The notes under the pieces were generated by a model. The model was not told the origin of the DNA. It saw nothing but the letters and a program-made list of their open reading frames with translations, and made no database searches. Made by a program: the position numbers and the translations under genes. A DNA stretch of 64,000 nt, from NCBI RefSeq assembly GCF_023159225.1, contig NC_063167.1, positions 20,649,360 through 20,713,359 of the forward strand, in the 5' to 3' direction. Origin of the DNA: Perognathus longimembris pacificus. Taxonomy: Eukaryota > Chordata > Mammalia > Rodentia > Heteromyidae. Within the stretch, counting starts at the first letter, position 1, and each line of letters begins with the position of its first letter. This document shows positions 42,543 to 54,509 of the stretch, one piece after another.

Positions 42543-44659
42543 AGTGAGATGCCAGCGAGGCGGTGAGACAAGTCTTCAACTTCCCCAACTCAGAGCCTGG
42601 GAAGCAAAGACTTGCTCCTGGAACAGCGGCTGGAAAAATGGCTCCTCCCAGATCCTCAGTTCCAGGAACCACACCCACAGAAGCCATCCGCGATGGATGA
42701 TCCACGGGGACTCGCTTTGTGGGCAGTGCTGAACTGAGGAAATTGGCTCCGGTTTGGGTTCTCAACTGAAAAGCCTTCGGGGGATGACCAGCTAGAAGAG
42801 GGTGGATTTGATAAGGCCAGTGGCGTTGTCTAGGAACTTGAGTTTTACCTACTAACTTCTTTCCCCACCAGGGATTCAGGAGCTCCTGCAGTGTCCAGTT
42901 CTTGGGTGTGGGCAGGGTGGCAGTGGGCCGCTCTGGTCCAAGAAAAGCATAGTTTTTGTCACAGCCCCAGGTGAAGCCAAGGGTACTGGGCCACATGACC
43001 CCGGGCAGTTAGTTCACTTCCTGTGGCACCTTCTCCCACCTCAGCAAAGTGGGGTACCATGTACCCATCATGCAGGGGAGTGTCAGATAAGGACAGGGCT
43101 GTGGGATGGTTGTGATGCTTACACTGGTGGTGGTAACACTTTAAAATATGTACTCATGTAAACTGTAACCCCTCTGCATATCACTTTTACAATAAAATTC
43201 AAACAAAACAAAAACAACAGAAGTGCATGGTGTGTCCCATTAGAGGTCCAAGAAGTGAGAGCTTGGTGACCACGATTGTAAAAGCATGAACAGAGAATTG
43301 AAAGTCACAATGATTCTCACATGCTTTTGATAAAGACATATAACTTAGGCCTATTTTGTACACATACATGCCTATAATTTTAAATGTGTACATATATATT
43401 TTCAGCACTAGGAAATGTATTTTAATACAGTGGGCCAAGGTCAAAGGCTTACAAGTGTGTGTAAAGTTAAAGTGTAACTAAGATGAACACCTTTCAAACC
43501 TGCAGCATCTGAAGAACCACAGTACCCACCCGACCACATCAGTACCCTGATTCGCCACATAAAAGCAAACTCAACTGGGGCCTGGTTTTCATTTTTCCTA
43601 CTATGAAGGGAAGAATGAGAGGTTTGGAGCGCTCAGGCCAGTGAGGCCTGTGCACAGGCCCTGTGTTACTGAGCCCCAAGGGAAGAGGCAGGTGAACTCT
43701 CTCCCTACAGGGTGTGTGTTGGGTAGGAAGGGGAAGCTCCAGTACTGTGCCCGGGCAAATCCTACTGGGGGTCCTACTTCCTGGCATTCCCTGCCTTTTG
43801 CACCACCAGACTTAAACAAGCTGTAGTCCCACCGTATTTTTTCCTCCTCCAGTTGGTGGGTAGTTTTGGGCAGTCCTGGGGCTTGAGCTCTGGACCTGGT
43901 GCTGTCCCTGAGCTCCTTTTGGGTCACTTCTGCCTTTGTCTGACTTGTTTATTGGCAATAGAAGTCTCATGGACTTTTACTGTTGGGGTTGGCTTTGAAC
44001 CGCGATCTTCAGATCACAGCCTCCTAAATTGCTAGGATTACAGAAGTTAAGACACCACCAGTTCTGGCTATTCTTAAAAGTTTATAATGCCTAATCCTCC
44101 TTTAGAGGTTGCATCAACCAAGACTGTGGGGGCTGGGCCTCAAGCTCCTTAAGTGAAAACCTCATCAGGGTTCTCTTTTACCTTGTGGTTATGTAGGTGG
44201 AGATCCCCCACTCCTCATTAACACCTGGCTGGCTCAAAGGCATGGGGTCAGCCTGCCCCAGCCACTGCATACCTCCTCTGACCAGGGCAGCTAACCCAAT
44301 CATTGGCGCTGCTGCACTGTGTTCTGACCTTGCTCATACTGCCTGGGTCTGGAATAATCCTCTTCTATGCAAGCCTTAGCTGTCACCTTTGTCCTAATCA
44401 TAAAAGACATGCAAAGTGCTCAGGGAAGGCCAGATGTCTCAAGGGCTCTGGACATGGCAGTGGTGTCCAAAGGCAATGCTGGAGGGTGGGAGCATCCAGG
44501 TCTGGACCAGCTCAGGGCTGATGGGGCTTTTGATCACCTGTCAAGCAGGGCTAGGGCTAAGGCAGTCTCCCTCCCCTTACCCAGGTCCAGCCTTTTTCCT
44601 TATGAGCAAACAGTAGCCATTTGGATGGAGGTAGCCATCTGTACACAAGAGAGGCACCC
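42543..44659. other. A3GALT2 upstream region / PHC2 downstream region
   Basis: This 2.1 kb gap separates the A3GALT2 start codon from the PHC2 polyA signal and must contain the A3GALT2 promoter and 5' UTR. I see no convincing TATA box or strong CpG island. It holds a recurrent retroelement-like tail (43140-43198) and a composite SINE (43864-44068). Confidence 0.65.
43864..44068 (-). repeat. Composite SINE (Alu/7SL-like head, Geo-type tail)
   Basis: A diverged copy upstream of A3GALT2. The Geo part is shortened. Confidence 0.75.
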
Positions 44660-45885
44660 AAGAGCAAGATTTTACAGGTTTTATTTTTAAAAAACAAACA
44701 AAAGCTTAAAAAAGTCCTTCATTTCCAACCCTGCCTGGGGGTGTGGGTGAGGAATAGAGTGAGCTGAGAAAGGTGCCCACCTCTCCTGGGGAGAGTTGGA
44801 CTTTCCCTAGGAGTGGTGTGGACAGGGCAAGTCGGAGGCAGGCCCTCGCCCTTCCTGCCCTGCCTGTTAGCTGTAGCAGCTGTATAAGTTTTGTTACAAG
44901 CAAAGAAGTGTGGGAGCAGGGCCAAAGGGTGCTTTCCCACCCAGTGCCTCCAAGCTGTCCCCCGCCTTCAGTGCTCTGGCCTACCATGGGACTGCCAGGG
45001 TAAGTCGCCAGGTGACCCTGGAGTGGCCCTTGAGCTGTGTGCCTCAGCTCAGCACAGCTTGCTCTGTGCTGTTGGAGACAACAGGGCACTGGGGGTGTTA
45101 CCATGCGAGGAGGGCTTTCTGAGACCTCCTGGCCATCCCATCTCCACCTTTCTGATCTTGCCCTTTTCAAGGCTGCCCTTTTCTATTCCCCATCCTCAGG
45201 CCGAGAGGAGTCCAGGACAAAGCACTAAGTGGCTGTTTGCTACAAAACACCTGGAGGTGCCAGAGGGCAGCTCATGTCAGTCCAGGCCCCACACAGTCAC
45301 ACAGTCATACATACACACAGCGTTAAGGCGTCTGTGCCGGCAGGCATGGCCAAACTGGGGCCAGCTTCTCTCTCTCCGCCTGCAGAGGGGCAGCGGGTGG
45401 GGGAACCCACTGCTGCACGGACAGGCTGAAGTGGGAGAAACTGGCAACGGAAGGCCACCCAGGCCTGGAGAAAGCAGGAGGAAGGAAGGCAAGGGCTGTG
45501 AGACCTCTATGCAGGCCTGCTGGCTGCCCTTGGAAGTAACCCAACACAGGTTGGGAAGCCCTGACCATAATCCCCTGGAAAACGGGGGACGGAGGGAAGG
45601 GAAGAGAGCTGGGCTAGAGTATTGGGACTTTGGAGGAAGCCAGTGCTATCAATATTTACAAGCATAAAGCCCCATCTTCTGTGCCACCTACCTCTCTACC
45701 CCTCCCACAGAAATGAAAGGCCCCTGAGAGCCATTGAGGAGGTACCCAGACCTCCTCACCAGCTGTGCCCCTAGGGAGAGCCCCCTCCCTCTGGCTGGCC
45801 GCGCCTCCGGGCCCCTCAGGAATGTCTATCTGGCTGTGCTCAGTGGAGAGGAGCTCTAGGCCAGAACCCTGCTGCCCTGCTGGCC
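44660..45885 (-). other. PHC2: PHC2 3' UTR
   Basis: This is non-coding sequence between the PHC2 stop codon and the polyA signal at about 44685-44680 on the minus strand. It shows no recognisable SINE, unlike its surroundings, which fits exonic sequence. The lower boundary is inferred. Confidence 0.7.
44680..44685 (-). terminator. PHC2: PHC2 polyadenylation signal
   Basis: The minus strand reads AATAAA about 1.2 kb downstream of the PHC2 stop, the length I recall for the PHC2 3' UTR. Confidence 0.7.
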
Positions 45886-46040
45886 CTAAGAGTCCTTAAG
45901 CATGCTGATGCGGGCATAGATCTTCAGAGCAGGCCCCAGCTTGATGTTCATGGCGCTCATCAGGTGGTCCTCCTTGAGCAACAGCAGAGCTTGCCCGTCA
46001 ATCTCCTGGGCACGGAACTCCTCAGCAATTTCCTGACAGC
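45886..46040 (-). CDS. PHC2: PHC2 terminal coding exon (SAM domain)
   Basis: The exon follows a ccctctcag acceptor and encodes residues 273-323, ending ISMLKDS and TAG at 45888-45886. It contains the rest of the SAM domain, including the EEFRAQEIDGQALLLL and MSAMNIKLGPALKIY segments. Confidence 0.96.
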
Positions 46041-49000
46041 CTGAGAGGGAGGGAACACCAAAGACAGCGCTAGTGAGAGCCAAGCATTCACTCACAGCAG
46101 CCCCTACTGGGGTGTATTTCCATTCTAATGCTCAGAACTGAACCTTGAGGACGGTATCTTTTTTTTTTTGGCCAGTCGTGGGCCTTGGACTCAGGGCCTG
46201 AGCACTGTCCCTGGCTTCTTCCCGCTCAAGGCTAGCACTCTGCCACTTGAGCCACAGCGCCGCTTCTGGCCGTTTTTTCTGTATATGTGGTGCTGGGGAA
46301 TCGAACCTAGGGCCTCGTGTATCCGAGGCAGGCACTCTTGCCACTCTTGCCACTAGGCTATATCCCCAGCCCTTGAGGACGGTATCTTGAAGCCTACAAG
46401 GCTAAGTGACTCTGTGGAGGGAGCCAGGATCCCTGCCTCCTCAGGCTTGCCTTTGTTCAGACCTCCGCGCCACCAAATGCACTGACAGGGGCGACCAGTT
46501 AGGAGTTCCCCAAGTGTCAGCAGGTGATTCCTAGGCTGGATCAGGGAAGGTAGGATAACTTACCTTATAGACTTTTTTCTTTCTTTTTTTTTTTTTTGGT
46601 GGCTGTCTTGGGGCTTGACCTCAGAGCTTGGGTGCTGTCCCTGAGCTTATTTGCGCTAAGCCAGCTCTCTGTCACTTGATCCACAGCTCTGCTCCTCATT
46701 CTTTAGTGGTTAATTGGAGGTAAGAGTCTCATGTATGTTTCTGCCCTGGGGTTAGCTTTTAACCACCACCCTCAGATCTCAGCCTCCTGAGAAGCTAGGA
46801 TTACAGGTGGGAGCCACTGGCATGGGCTTAGACAGCTTATTGTGAAGGCAGCAAAGCACTAGGTAAGAAAGCTTGGCTCTCTGGGGAGGGCCTGGGAGGC
46901 AGCATGGCCCTTGACTAGAAGCCAGCCCCACTTGCCATATGAGTGCTGGGAAGCAGATCCTTAGGCTCCAAGCCTTCACAAGACTGCCATCCTGGCTGAC
47001 ACCCCGGGAGCCCCAAGAGCCCCAGCCAGAGCCGCGTAGCCAAGCTCTGCACACGCGCAGCCTGCAGCACTGCTAAGTATTGTTTAAAGCCACTATGTTT
47101 TGGAGTAAGTGCTATCACAGTGAAAGACAACCAGTACAGATTTTGGTACTCTGGAGAGGGTTAAAACCTTTAAATGCGTGGGTGTGGCCTGGGAATTGGC
47201 CAGGGTAACAACTGGAAAAGGTTGAGGAGTACCTATATCTAAGGTGTCATGAGACCCTGAGCACAAGTCTGATGGCTACAGAGGAAACTGCTAGGGAGAC
47301 ATGGGAGAGAAGAAACTACTAATTGAGGTCTTAAGAAACGGAAATTCAATTTCCTATTATGACATAAAAAATGTGGCAACATCATTGGTGATAACATGCA
47401 AGATTTAATGTACCTAACAAACAGAAAAGCCCTAGTTTAAAGAGATTTTTCAGGAAGAGTTCTGATGGTGTTGCTGTTCATAGTAAGAAAGGGAGGAGGA
47501 AGATAAGGCAAAGCTGTTTGTCACAGGGAGCCAGTATTCACTGGCTCTGGAGCTCCTGGCATCTCCAGATGGCAAACACTGCTGAAATTATGAAATAGTT
47601 TCTAGGCCAAGATCAAACACCAAAACACTCAAGAAAACTCAGTATATGCACATGAAGTCAAGGGTATGATTGATGTTTTCTTACAACCCCATGATGCTGA
47701 GCATAGTATAATCCCATGAGGTTACATGGAGGATCATGGTAAGTTAGTGAGCCCCTCATCTCAACAATCTGGGTGTAGTGGGGGCAGGTTTGTGCTCACT
47801 GCTATAGGTAGGATAGCTGTAGTCTAAGGCTGATCTTGGGCAAAAATCTTAAAAAAAAAAAAAAAAAAGAAAGCAACACGTATTGGGGGCCATGGCTTTA
47901 GTAGAGCACTTGCTTAGCAAGTGTGAGGCCCTGGAAAAAAAAAAGAGAAGATTGGTTGTTGCAAGGAGCCCAAGGAGTCTCCAGGTAAGCCTCACAGACT
48001 GCTCAACAAGCAGGGCCCTCAAAAACCCTAGGTACTCCAGAAGAACTCCAACACAGAGAAAGGCTTACATGGAAGACAATTTGTCCACTAACTGAAATGA
48101 GGTTCACAGTCTACAAGGATTTTAAGAGGATTATATTGAAATGCTGCTAGGCAGGACTAAAAGGGTCACAAGTAAAATTAAGTAAGGACATAAGGACAAG
48201 GAAGGATGATTTGGAAAGGCCAACCAAGAATGAGCAAAAATCAGCCCAGCTTTAAGGCCCACCAAGGGACTGCCAGTATAGGTGCTACAACATTGCACAG
48301 ACTCTTGTACTCCCTGCTTTGCCTTTTCAATAAGCACACTGATAAAGGTCATCCTTTGCTTATTTAGTTATACACTGGGTCTGTGGCAGGAAGCAGACAA
48401 CCTGTCTCTAGTCCTTGGGTTTCCAGTCAGAGACCTACATAAGCCTGAGTTAGACGAAGACCCTGATGCTGCCATGCAATGAGAAAACCCTATGGACTGA
48501 CAGGAGGGAAGGGTGTTGTGTATGAGGAAGGAACGTGGTAAACTACTGCAGCTGGGGTAAACTATGGCAGCCCATCTCCAATGATTCACATTACTGTTTC
48601 CCAGTGAACTTGCCCCCTGCTCAGGGCTGATCTGCATGGAAGTGACAGTAAATGACGTCAGAGGCTAGGTCATAATAAGCACAGGGCCTTGCCCTTTAGG
48701 ATTTCTTCACACGGCAAACCAGCCGCCATGTTTCTCATAAGAATACTCAAGTAGCTCTGAAGAGGCCTGTGTGGAGAAAGACCAAGGACTCTGCTAACAG
48801 AAAGCCCCTTCCTGCAAATCATGTGAGTGAGGCACCTTGGGGGCCCCTAGTCGCAGACCACCTTGGCTGAAACCTCAAAACAGACGCTGAGGCATAGCTA
48901 CCCCTTCCAAATTCCTTATCTAAAGTAACCACACTATGACAAATCTGGATGACTTAACACACACTGTGTTAAGTTTCAATGCAGGGATTTGAATCCAGTT

Positions 49001-52000
49001 CTATGTGGCTTCTTAAGTCTGCTCCCAATCTCTAGAGCATCCTCCACTCCTGAGTAGCAGACTTGTGGCTGCCGTCTCTGCCTGGATAGGCAGAAGAGAG
49101 GCTTTGAAGATGTTCCCTTTGGGAACATCTTGGAGTTCTGTAAGATCTGCCTTGCAGGTGTGACACACTTGATCTCTGTCCTAAGGGCAACGGCTGCACG
49201 GCATTCTGTGCCTTCTGCCCCTGCTGCAGCTGCTCCCATGGGCACCTGCCCTTTGGCCAGTGTGACTGTTTAACCTTTTTTAGTTTTTATGTCCTACGCT
49301 CCCACCTGATACTCACCCTGCCCCAGTGAGGGTCTGCCTTTTGCATAAAACACCCTGTCAGTAGCTATTTTACATTATAGCCATAGACTATTACTCAGTT
49401 TTGTTCTGGGCTAGAATATAAGCCTCTCCTAGGCAGAAGCCTTGTGTTCTTAATTTCTGCCTCCTACTTCCAGAACCTGAGTTATTATCTTGACCTACTT
49501 GCGTCACTCCTTCCTGCCCAGGCCTTGCTGCTCCAGGCCGGCCTTTACCTGGCAGGGAGCGGATGAATTCGTAGACGTCCTCCACATTCCACTTGGTAGG
49601 CTCACTTGGGAGGAAGTGGTGCCCCATGCCCACCAGGTCCCGCATGTGCATGTCGGGGAGCTCCAGATCCCGTGGGCCTTGCCGGCGACGTGAGGTGGAG
49701 GAGCTGGCCGAGATGGGTGACAAGGGTTCCTCATAGCTTGAGTTATCTGAGCAACGACTGGAGTCTTCCTGGCTGTGTGTCAGCTGCAAGGCAGTAGTAA
49801 CTGAAAGGGGTACAGTGCCTGTTGACTGGGAGCAGAAAGAAACAGCTTTCCTCAGAAGGGGAACAAACCATTGCTGGCAGCTCTGGGGGGCAAAGGCAGG
49901 TGAAATAGTCCTCCTTTTCTGCTTAGTCCACCACGGCATCCTGGATTCCTGGATCAAACAGCATCGGTCTGCTGTCCCATCTCTGAACCCGAACTGTCCC
50001 GAGTACTGCCCCATGCTTTACGCTGTCCTGCAGGAATCTGAATGTCTACCTTGTCTTTTAGATGTGACCTTTTATGTCTGGGCTCTGTGGATCTATGAAC
50101 ACCCAGAACATTTTGAACTTCTTGTGCTTCTTCTCATCAGTTGCTTAGAGAGGTTTAAGACAACCATCACCACAAGTAGAACTGAGCATAAGATTAAGAA
50201 AGGTCACACAGGACTCTGAGTTCCATTAGGACTATGTCCTTAGAGCCTTAATGCCTAACAAAAGTTCCTGGCATGGAACTGGGACTAAAATCTACTGAAT
50301 GGACAAATAAATGCCCAGGATCCAAAATTCAGTGCTCCAGTGTCCATGAAGCAAAATGGTTACAGGGCAAAATGTGCAAGCTGCCATCTCACCCAGCCCT
50401 CCATGTGAAATGGGGTAACCTGAGCAGCTTGTCTTCACAGGGCTGTTGGGGAGGTCCCATCTCCCTGGCCTGGCCCAGACGTCAAGGACAGGGCTCAAGT
50501 GCATGATGGGGATGGCTCTGGGCAAGGCCACTAGAGAGGCAAGGTACTTTGTAGGGGACCTACTATGGGACACAGGAAGGCTTCATCCATGAGACAGTGT
50601 GGAGTGTGCAATACTGAGGTGCTGGAAGGGAACAGGATGACCGGGTCAGGTCAGAAGGGAGGACGGTAGGCACTTGGAGGAATTGGACCTCTCACCTGCT
50701 TCTTGGTATCCTTGGTAAGTGGTGGCAGACTGGCCTTGCTAGCCCGACGGCGGTTGTGGGTTGTGGCTCCTGCCTTCTGCAGCTTGCTCCGGTCTGAGTG
50801 GAAAAGTCCCACTCGTTTGGTGCATCCCACATTGTACCTGTGAGAGCAAGGAAGTGGGAAGTCAGAGTCATCAGAGGCTCCTGGGTGCTAGTCAGAATAA
50901 GGGCGGCCAAGCTCTTAGGCAAAATTTGAACTACCCGTTGGTTTGAATCCTGATTCCATCATGCACTACTGGTTGGCAATTCTGGGCCACCACGTAAGGA
51001 TGGTGTCGCAGTGACATGAGGTACTGTCACTAATGTATGACACAACCACCTGGAGCATGCTACTCTTAACTACCTGTGCCAGGATACATCTGTTCACTGA
51101 CCAGCAGGACAAGCCAGGTGAAGAAGCTTGGCTAAGGGGCCCTGCCTACCCCTAGCATAACCTGAGGGGCTGAGGGCTGAGGACAGGAACTCTAGCAAGG
51201 CAGGCAGGGTACCTCGGCCTGAGACCCAGACATTAATTACTTTTGGGGGCTTTGGACTTCAAGCTCAATCACTGCTACTTTGACAGAAAGATTATATAGC
51301 TTTAGGTTCAGAAAAGTCTAAATTCTCAAATCTGTAACTCACTAGCTATGATATTCAGAATGACTGTTATCTTCATTTTCCAACCTCTACAAAGCAGACA
51401 ACAGTAAACACAATTGAGATGGAAGTAAAGCTGCCCCACAGTTATTTTGAAGATGAGACAGGGCATACCAACTGACTAGCATAATACTAGGTATGTAGCA
51501 GGTTCGCAATAAACCACAGTGGTTATTATTATGCCCACCAGTCCTGTACACTAGGTCATCAAGGGGACATGGTACCTAGTGCTGCAGTTCTAGGCAATGT
51601 CTCTGGTTGCAGTGCTGACCTAAGGAGGTAGCAGGCAAAGAACAGGTGCCAGGAGTGCCCAGGAGGACGCTCAGTAGAGGGCTGCTTCCTTCCTCCAGGC
51701 TGCTCCCCTCTGCCCCAGGGATCTGGTTTCCCAGGCTCACTATGTCAAGGATGCAATGCTACATCAGGCAGGTTAAGGAAACAGGCATCTGAATAAACCC
51801 TACCTATGCCTCCCAGGTAAACAGTTACCGGGGGGGGGGGGGGGCATGTAAAAGCAGGTTTCCAAGGTGAAATCCTGAGTGTACAGGGTAGCAGGGCTGA
51901 GGCCACTCACCTCTTTGCACAAGCCATGGAACAGAAGCGCTTGGAGCGCTTGAATTTGTAGGCAAAGTCCACCCGGCCACAGAGCTCACATTTGAGTTTG

Positions 52001-54509
52001 AGGGGAGTACCCTCCTCTTTGGATTCTGGAAAGTAATGGAAATGTTCAGTGTAGAGGAGGAATGCCTGCAGGCCTGTGACATCTCCAACACAGGCCCCTG
52101 TACCTGGCCTGACTCCCCCTCATGTTCCCATGGGTGTGACACACAGTGGGGCTGTTAGAAACACACTAACGTGCTCTCACCACTGGTTTTTAGAAGGGCA
52201 GTGCTTCCTGGTTGGAAGGTTCCCAAGGGCATCTGGTAAATTAGACAGCTGTTTTCTTTTGAGTGTTGCGAGCCTAAGGCACCACACAGGTGTGCAGAAT
52301 GAGTACCCTACTTCATGAGCTTGGGTGAAGCAAAAGCTCACATGTGCCAAGTATAGCCTTTGTGTGGTCAGTGCTGCACCCCAGGCCCAGCCCATCCCAA
52401 GTACAGGCTTCTGAGGCAGCCAAAGGACGGTGAGCCTGCCTGCCTGAGGCTGTCCTCACATCTGCTCCAGGGACTTGCTAATGCATGTCATAGGTAGAAG
52501 TACAACTCTTAAGACGATGGTTAGCGGGAGGAGGGCTGGAAAAGCAGGGGACAAATGGTCCCCTGTTCTCTAGGGACAAAGGGACTGTGGCAACGCTCAG
52601 TGTACAGGAATCCTTGCTCAGAGTCCCTCATGGATAATGAGAAAGGGGGAATGTGGGCCTTCCTTTCCTGTCAACTCAAAAGGCCTGACTTGGCTAAGGT
52701 AACCTACCTTGCAGGTAGGGCTCCTCCATCTCTGAGTCAGTGGTGGTGGTATGGTCCTGCTGCGGAAGCTTCTCAGCCAAGAACCCCTGGGCATACTTCT
52801 TCTTTAGATTCCCCACCAGCAGGGACGAGCGTCCCACCTAGAGGACAAGTGACATGGAGGCCAGGAGGGTTAAGGCAGAACAATCCTTGCTGTGCAGCCT
52901 CATCACAATTACAGGTTAAAAAGCAGCCAGGCAGATGCCAGATCCTTCTGAAGTCCCCCCGCCCCATATCATCAGCCACAGTGCCCCACGAAAGGCCTGA
53001 TCCTATTGTCTAGCTCACGGGCAAGAAGCAGTAGGCACCAAAGTACAGGAATGGCTTTGGTCTAGAACCAGGGGTTGACTGGGATGGTCAGGAGAGTATC
53101 TATTCTTCCAGGGCAGAGATGAAGTTTCTTACAGTACCAGATCAAGTGACAGGCCCAGTGCTCATATAGCACTAGGTAGGGCACAGCTAAGTCCGTACAT
53201 TTGAGTGTATTTCTGAGTTCTTATTCTCCACCTTACCACTGCCTCACCCAAGCAGCCACCAGGGAGCACATGAAGAAGCTAATCTCTTGTAGCCATGTCC
53301 TGTGGTTGCCAGTATCTCAGGCTGGCTTGTTCACCCCGTTAGTCCTCCCCTTTGTTTGGGTAGCCTAGTGACCAGCTCAGAAGTGTTCAACTCTAGGGAG
53401 ATGCTAGTGTGATATTCAGTTACATACACCTAGGAGACCAGTTAGTTCCCAGTGTTTCTCCAGGAGATCAGGGAGGACCTAACTTCTTAGAGCTAAGGTG
53501 TTTTTGTGGATTTATCACTGACCTTGGTCAACCTCTACAGAAGAAGACAAGAACCCATTTGGTCTTTTGACATTTTAGAAGGCAGTTCACCTGTCTTAAG
53601 TCAATCCAGTCCTTTGCGGTCTACTCAAAGCACCCGTGGATCCAAAGAATGAGCAAAGGCAGATGGCATCCAGGAAGATGGCATCTCTAATAGCCCGATA
53701 ATTCATGTACGAGGCTAGTGCATACTGACTCTAGGTTCTGCATACTTATAGAACAAACTACCTGTCCTGGCAACATACTGCACAGAACCAGCTCTGGGTG
53801 CTATGCTCTAATAAAAGCATCTGGACTCTTTTGGTTCTAATGCTTGGAGACCTCTCATGATCCTCTTTCTGAATGCCACCCCCCCCCCCCCAGCCTAGTC
53901 TTATTCACCCTTTCAAGGCTGTGCCCTATTTTTGTTTCTGATACATCTTGAGAACTCTGTGCTAATAAGCAGGTTCCTTTTGCTCTCTGACTAAAGTTTT
54001 GCCATTCAAGGTTTTGACACCAAAACTGATGACGTCTAATTCTCTCCAAGGTCTACAGACTCTCACTAAACACCCCAAGGTGAAGTAACTCCCCTCTACC
54101 TAATAGGTCTTGCCAATTATTCCTGATCACAGGACTTTGGAGACACTTAATCCTAGAAAGAAATGGTTCTGACACTCTTTGGAGGATTAGCAAAGAAAGA
54201 GCAAATTTCACATTTTCAGAAAATTTACATGGATATGTAAAAATATTCTAATATACATCCAAAATATACTTTAAAAAAAAGAGAGGGGAAAAGAAGTAGT
54301 CCGTACCGGGAAAGGCTCCGCCCCCTCCTGGATCACAAACCCTTCGATAACATGCGTCAGGATTTGGGGTTTCACAATGGCCTGTGGTGGTTTATTCTCA
54401 CCATTCTGGGGGGCAGTGCCGGTGATGCTGGAGGCAGAGTTTCCGTTCCCTGAGGTCATGCCGGGGCTGCTGAGGTCGGTCAGTGCATGAACAATGCCCT
54501 GCCCTGTCT
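45886..54509 (-). CDS. PHC2: Polyhomeotic homolog 2, C-terminal part of long form and complete short isoform
   Basis: Minus-strand exons 54307-54509, 52708-52837, 51911-52025, 50696-50837, 49549-49825 and 45886-46040 join in phase. From the internal ATG at 54459 they encode 972 bases (323 residues plus TAG), matching the short PHC2 isoform as I recall it. The long isoform enters through the acceptor at 54509 from exons outside the window. PHC2 is a subunit of canonical Polycomb repressive complex 1 in the nucleus. The FCS zinc finger (Cys107, Cys110, Cys126, Cys130 in short-form numbering) belongs to a class reported to bind nucleic acid. The C-terminal SAM domain (about 259-322) self-polymerises in this family and drives chromatin clustering. 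A Ser-rich linker with SRRRQ lies between them. No disruption is seen. Confidence 0.96.
46161..46370 (-). repeat. IDL-Geo SINE, young copy with 18-bp target-site duplication
   Basis: A minus-strand dimer in the PHC2 transcript sense. The 18-bp sequence CCTTGAGGACGGTATCTT is duplicated perfectly at 46143-46160 and 46371-46388. It contains a 9-bp internal duplication ('cactcttgc' twice). It is nearly identical to the copy at 29768. Confidence 0.94.
46598..46828 (-). repeat. Composite SINE (Alu/7SL-like head, Geo-type tail)
   Basis: A diverged full-length copy in the last PHC2 intron, preceded by a T-rich tract (its A-tail on the minus strand). Confidence 0.8.
47884..47946 (+). repeat. ID-like monomer with A-tail
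   Basis: The phrase 'agtagagcacttgcttagca' and then 'aggccctgg' followed by A10 resembles a rodent ID element. Confidence 0.65.
48930..49030 (+). repeat. MIR-like fragment
   Basis: 'gcagggatttgaatccagtt' followed by 'ctatgtggcttcttaag' resembles the MIR 3' region. Confidence 0.5.
49549..49825 (-). CDS. PHC2: PHC2 coding exon (Ser-rich linker and SAM start)
   Basis: This 277-bp exon has a ctgctcccag acceptor and a gtaaag donor. It encodes residues 181-272: a Ser-rich linker, SRRRQ, MHMRDLVGMGHHFLPSE and the first SAM helix beginning WNVEDVYEFI. Confidence 0.95.
50696..50837 (-). CDS. PHC2: PHC2 coding exon (basic region after FCS finger)
   Basis: This 142-bp exon has a ctctcacag acceptor and a gtgaga donor. 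It encodes residues 133-180, with the basic YNVGCTKRVGLF and HNRRRASKAS segments. Confidence 0.95.
51320..51530 (-). repeat. MIR-like element
   Basis: 'ttatcttcattttccaacct' through 'atactaggtatgtagcaggt' follows MIR in reverse. Confidence 0.55.
51911..52025 (-). CDS. PHC2: PHC2 coding exon (FCS zinc finger)
   Basis: This 115-bp exon has a ctttccag acceptor and a gtgagt donor. It encodes residues 95-133, with Cys107-X2-Cys110 and the FCS-type RFCSMAC containing Cys126 and Cys130. Confidence 0.96.
52708..52837 (-). CDS. PHC2: PHC2 coding exon (between homology stretch and FCS finger)
   Basis: This 130-bp exon has a tcctctag acceptor and a gtaggt donor. It encodes residues 52-94 of the short form, including SSLLVGNLKKKYAQGFL and an acidic EMEEPY stretch. 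Confidence 0.95.
54307..54509 (-). CDS. PHC2: PHC2 exon with short-isoform start codon
   Basis: This 203-bp exon has a cctgtgcag acceptor and ends phase 0 at a gtacgg donor. In the long form it starts with the last two bases of a codon and reads TGQGIVHALTDLSSPG before Met. The Met codon at 54459-54457 starts the short form MTSGNGNSASS. The HVIEGFVIQEGAEPFP segment is the conserved homology stretch upstream of the FCS finger. Confidence 0.94.

Larger units (their letters stand above)
46041..49548 (-). other. PHC2 last intron
   Basis: This 3.5 kb intron has no coding exon. It carries a young IDL-Geo copy (46161-46370), a composite SINE (46598-46828), an ID-like monomer (about 47884) and a MIR-like stretch (about 48930-49030). 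Confidence 0.85.
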
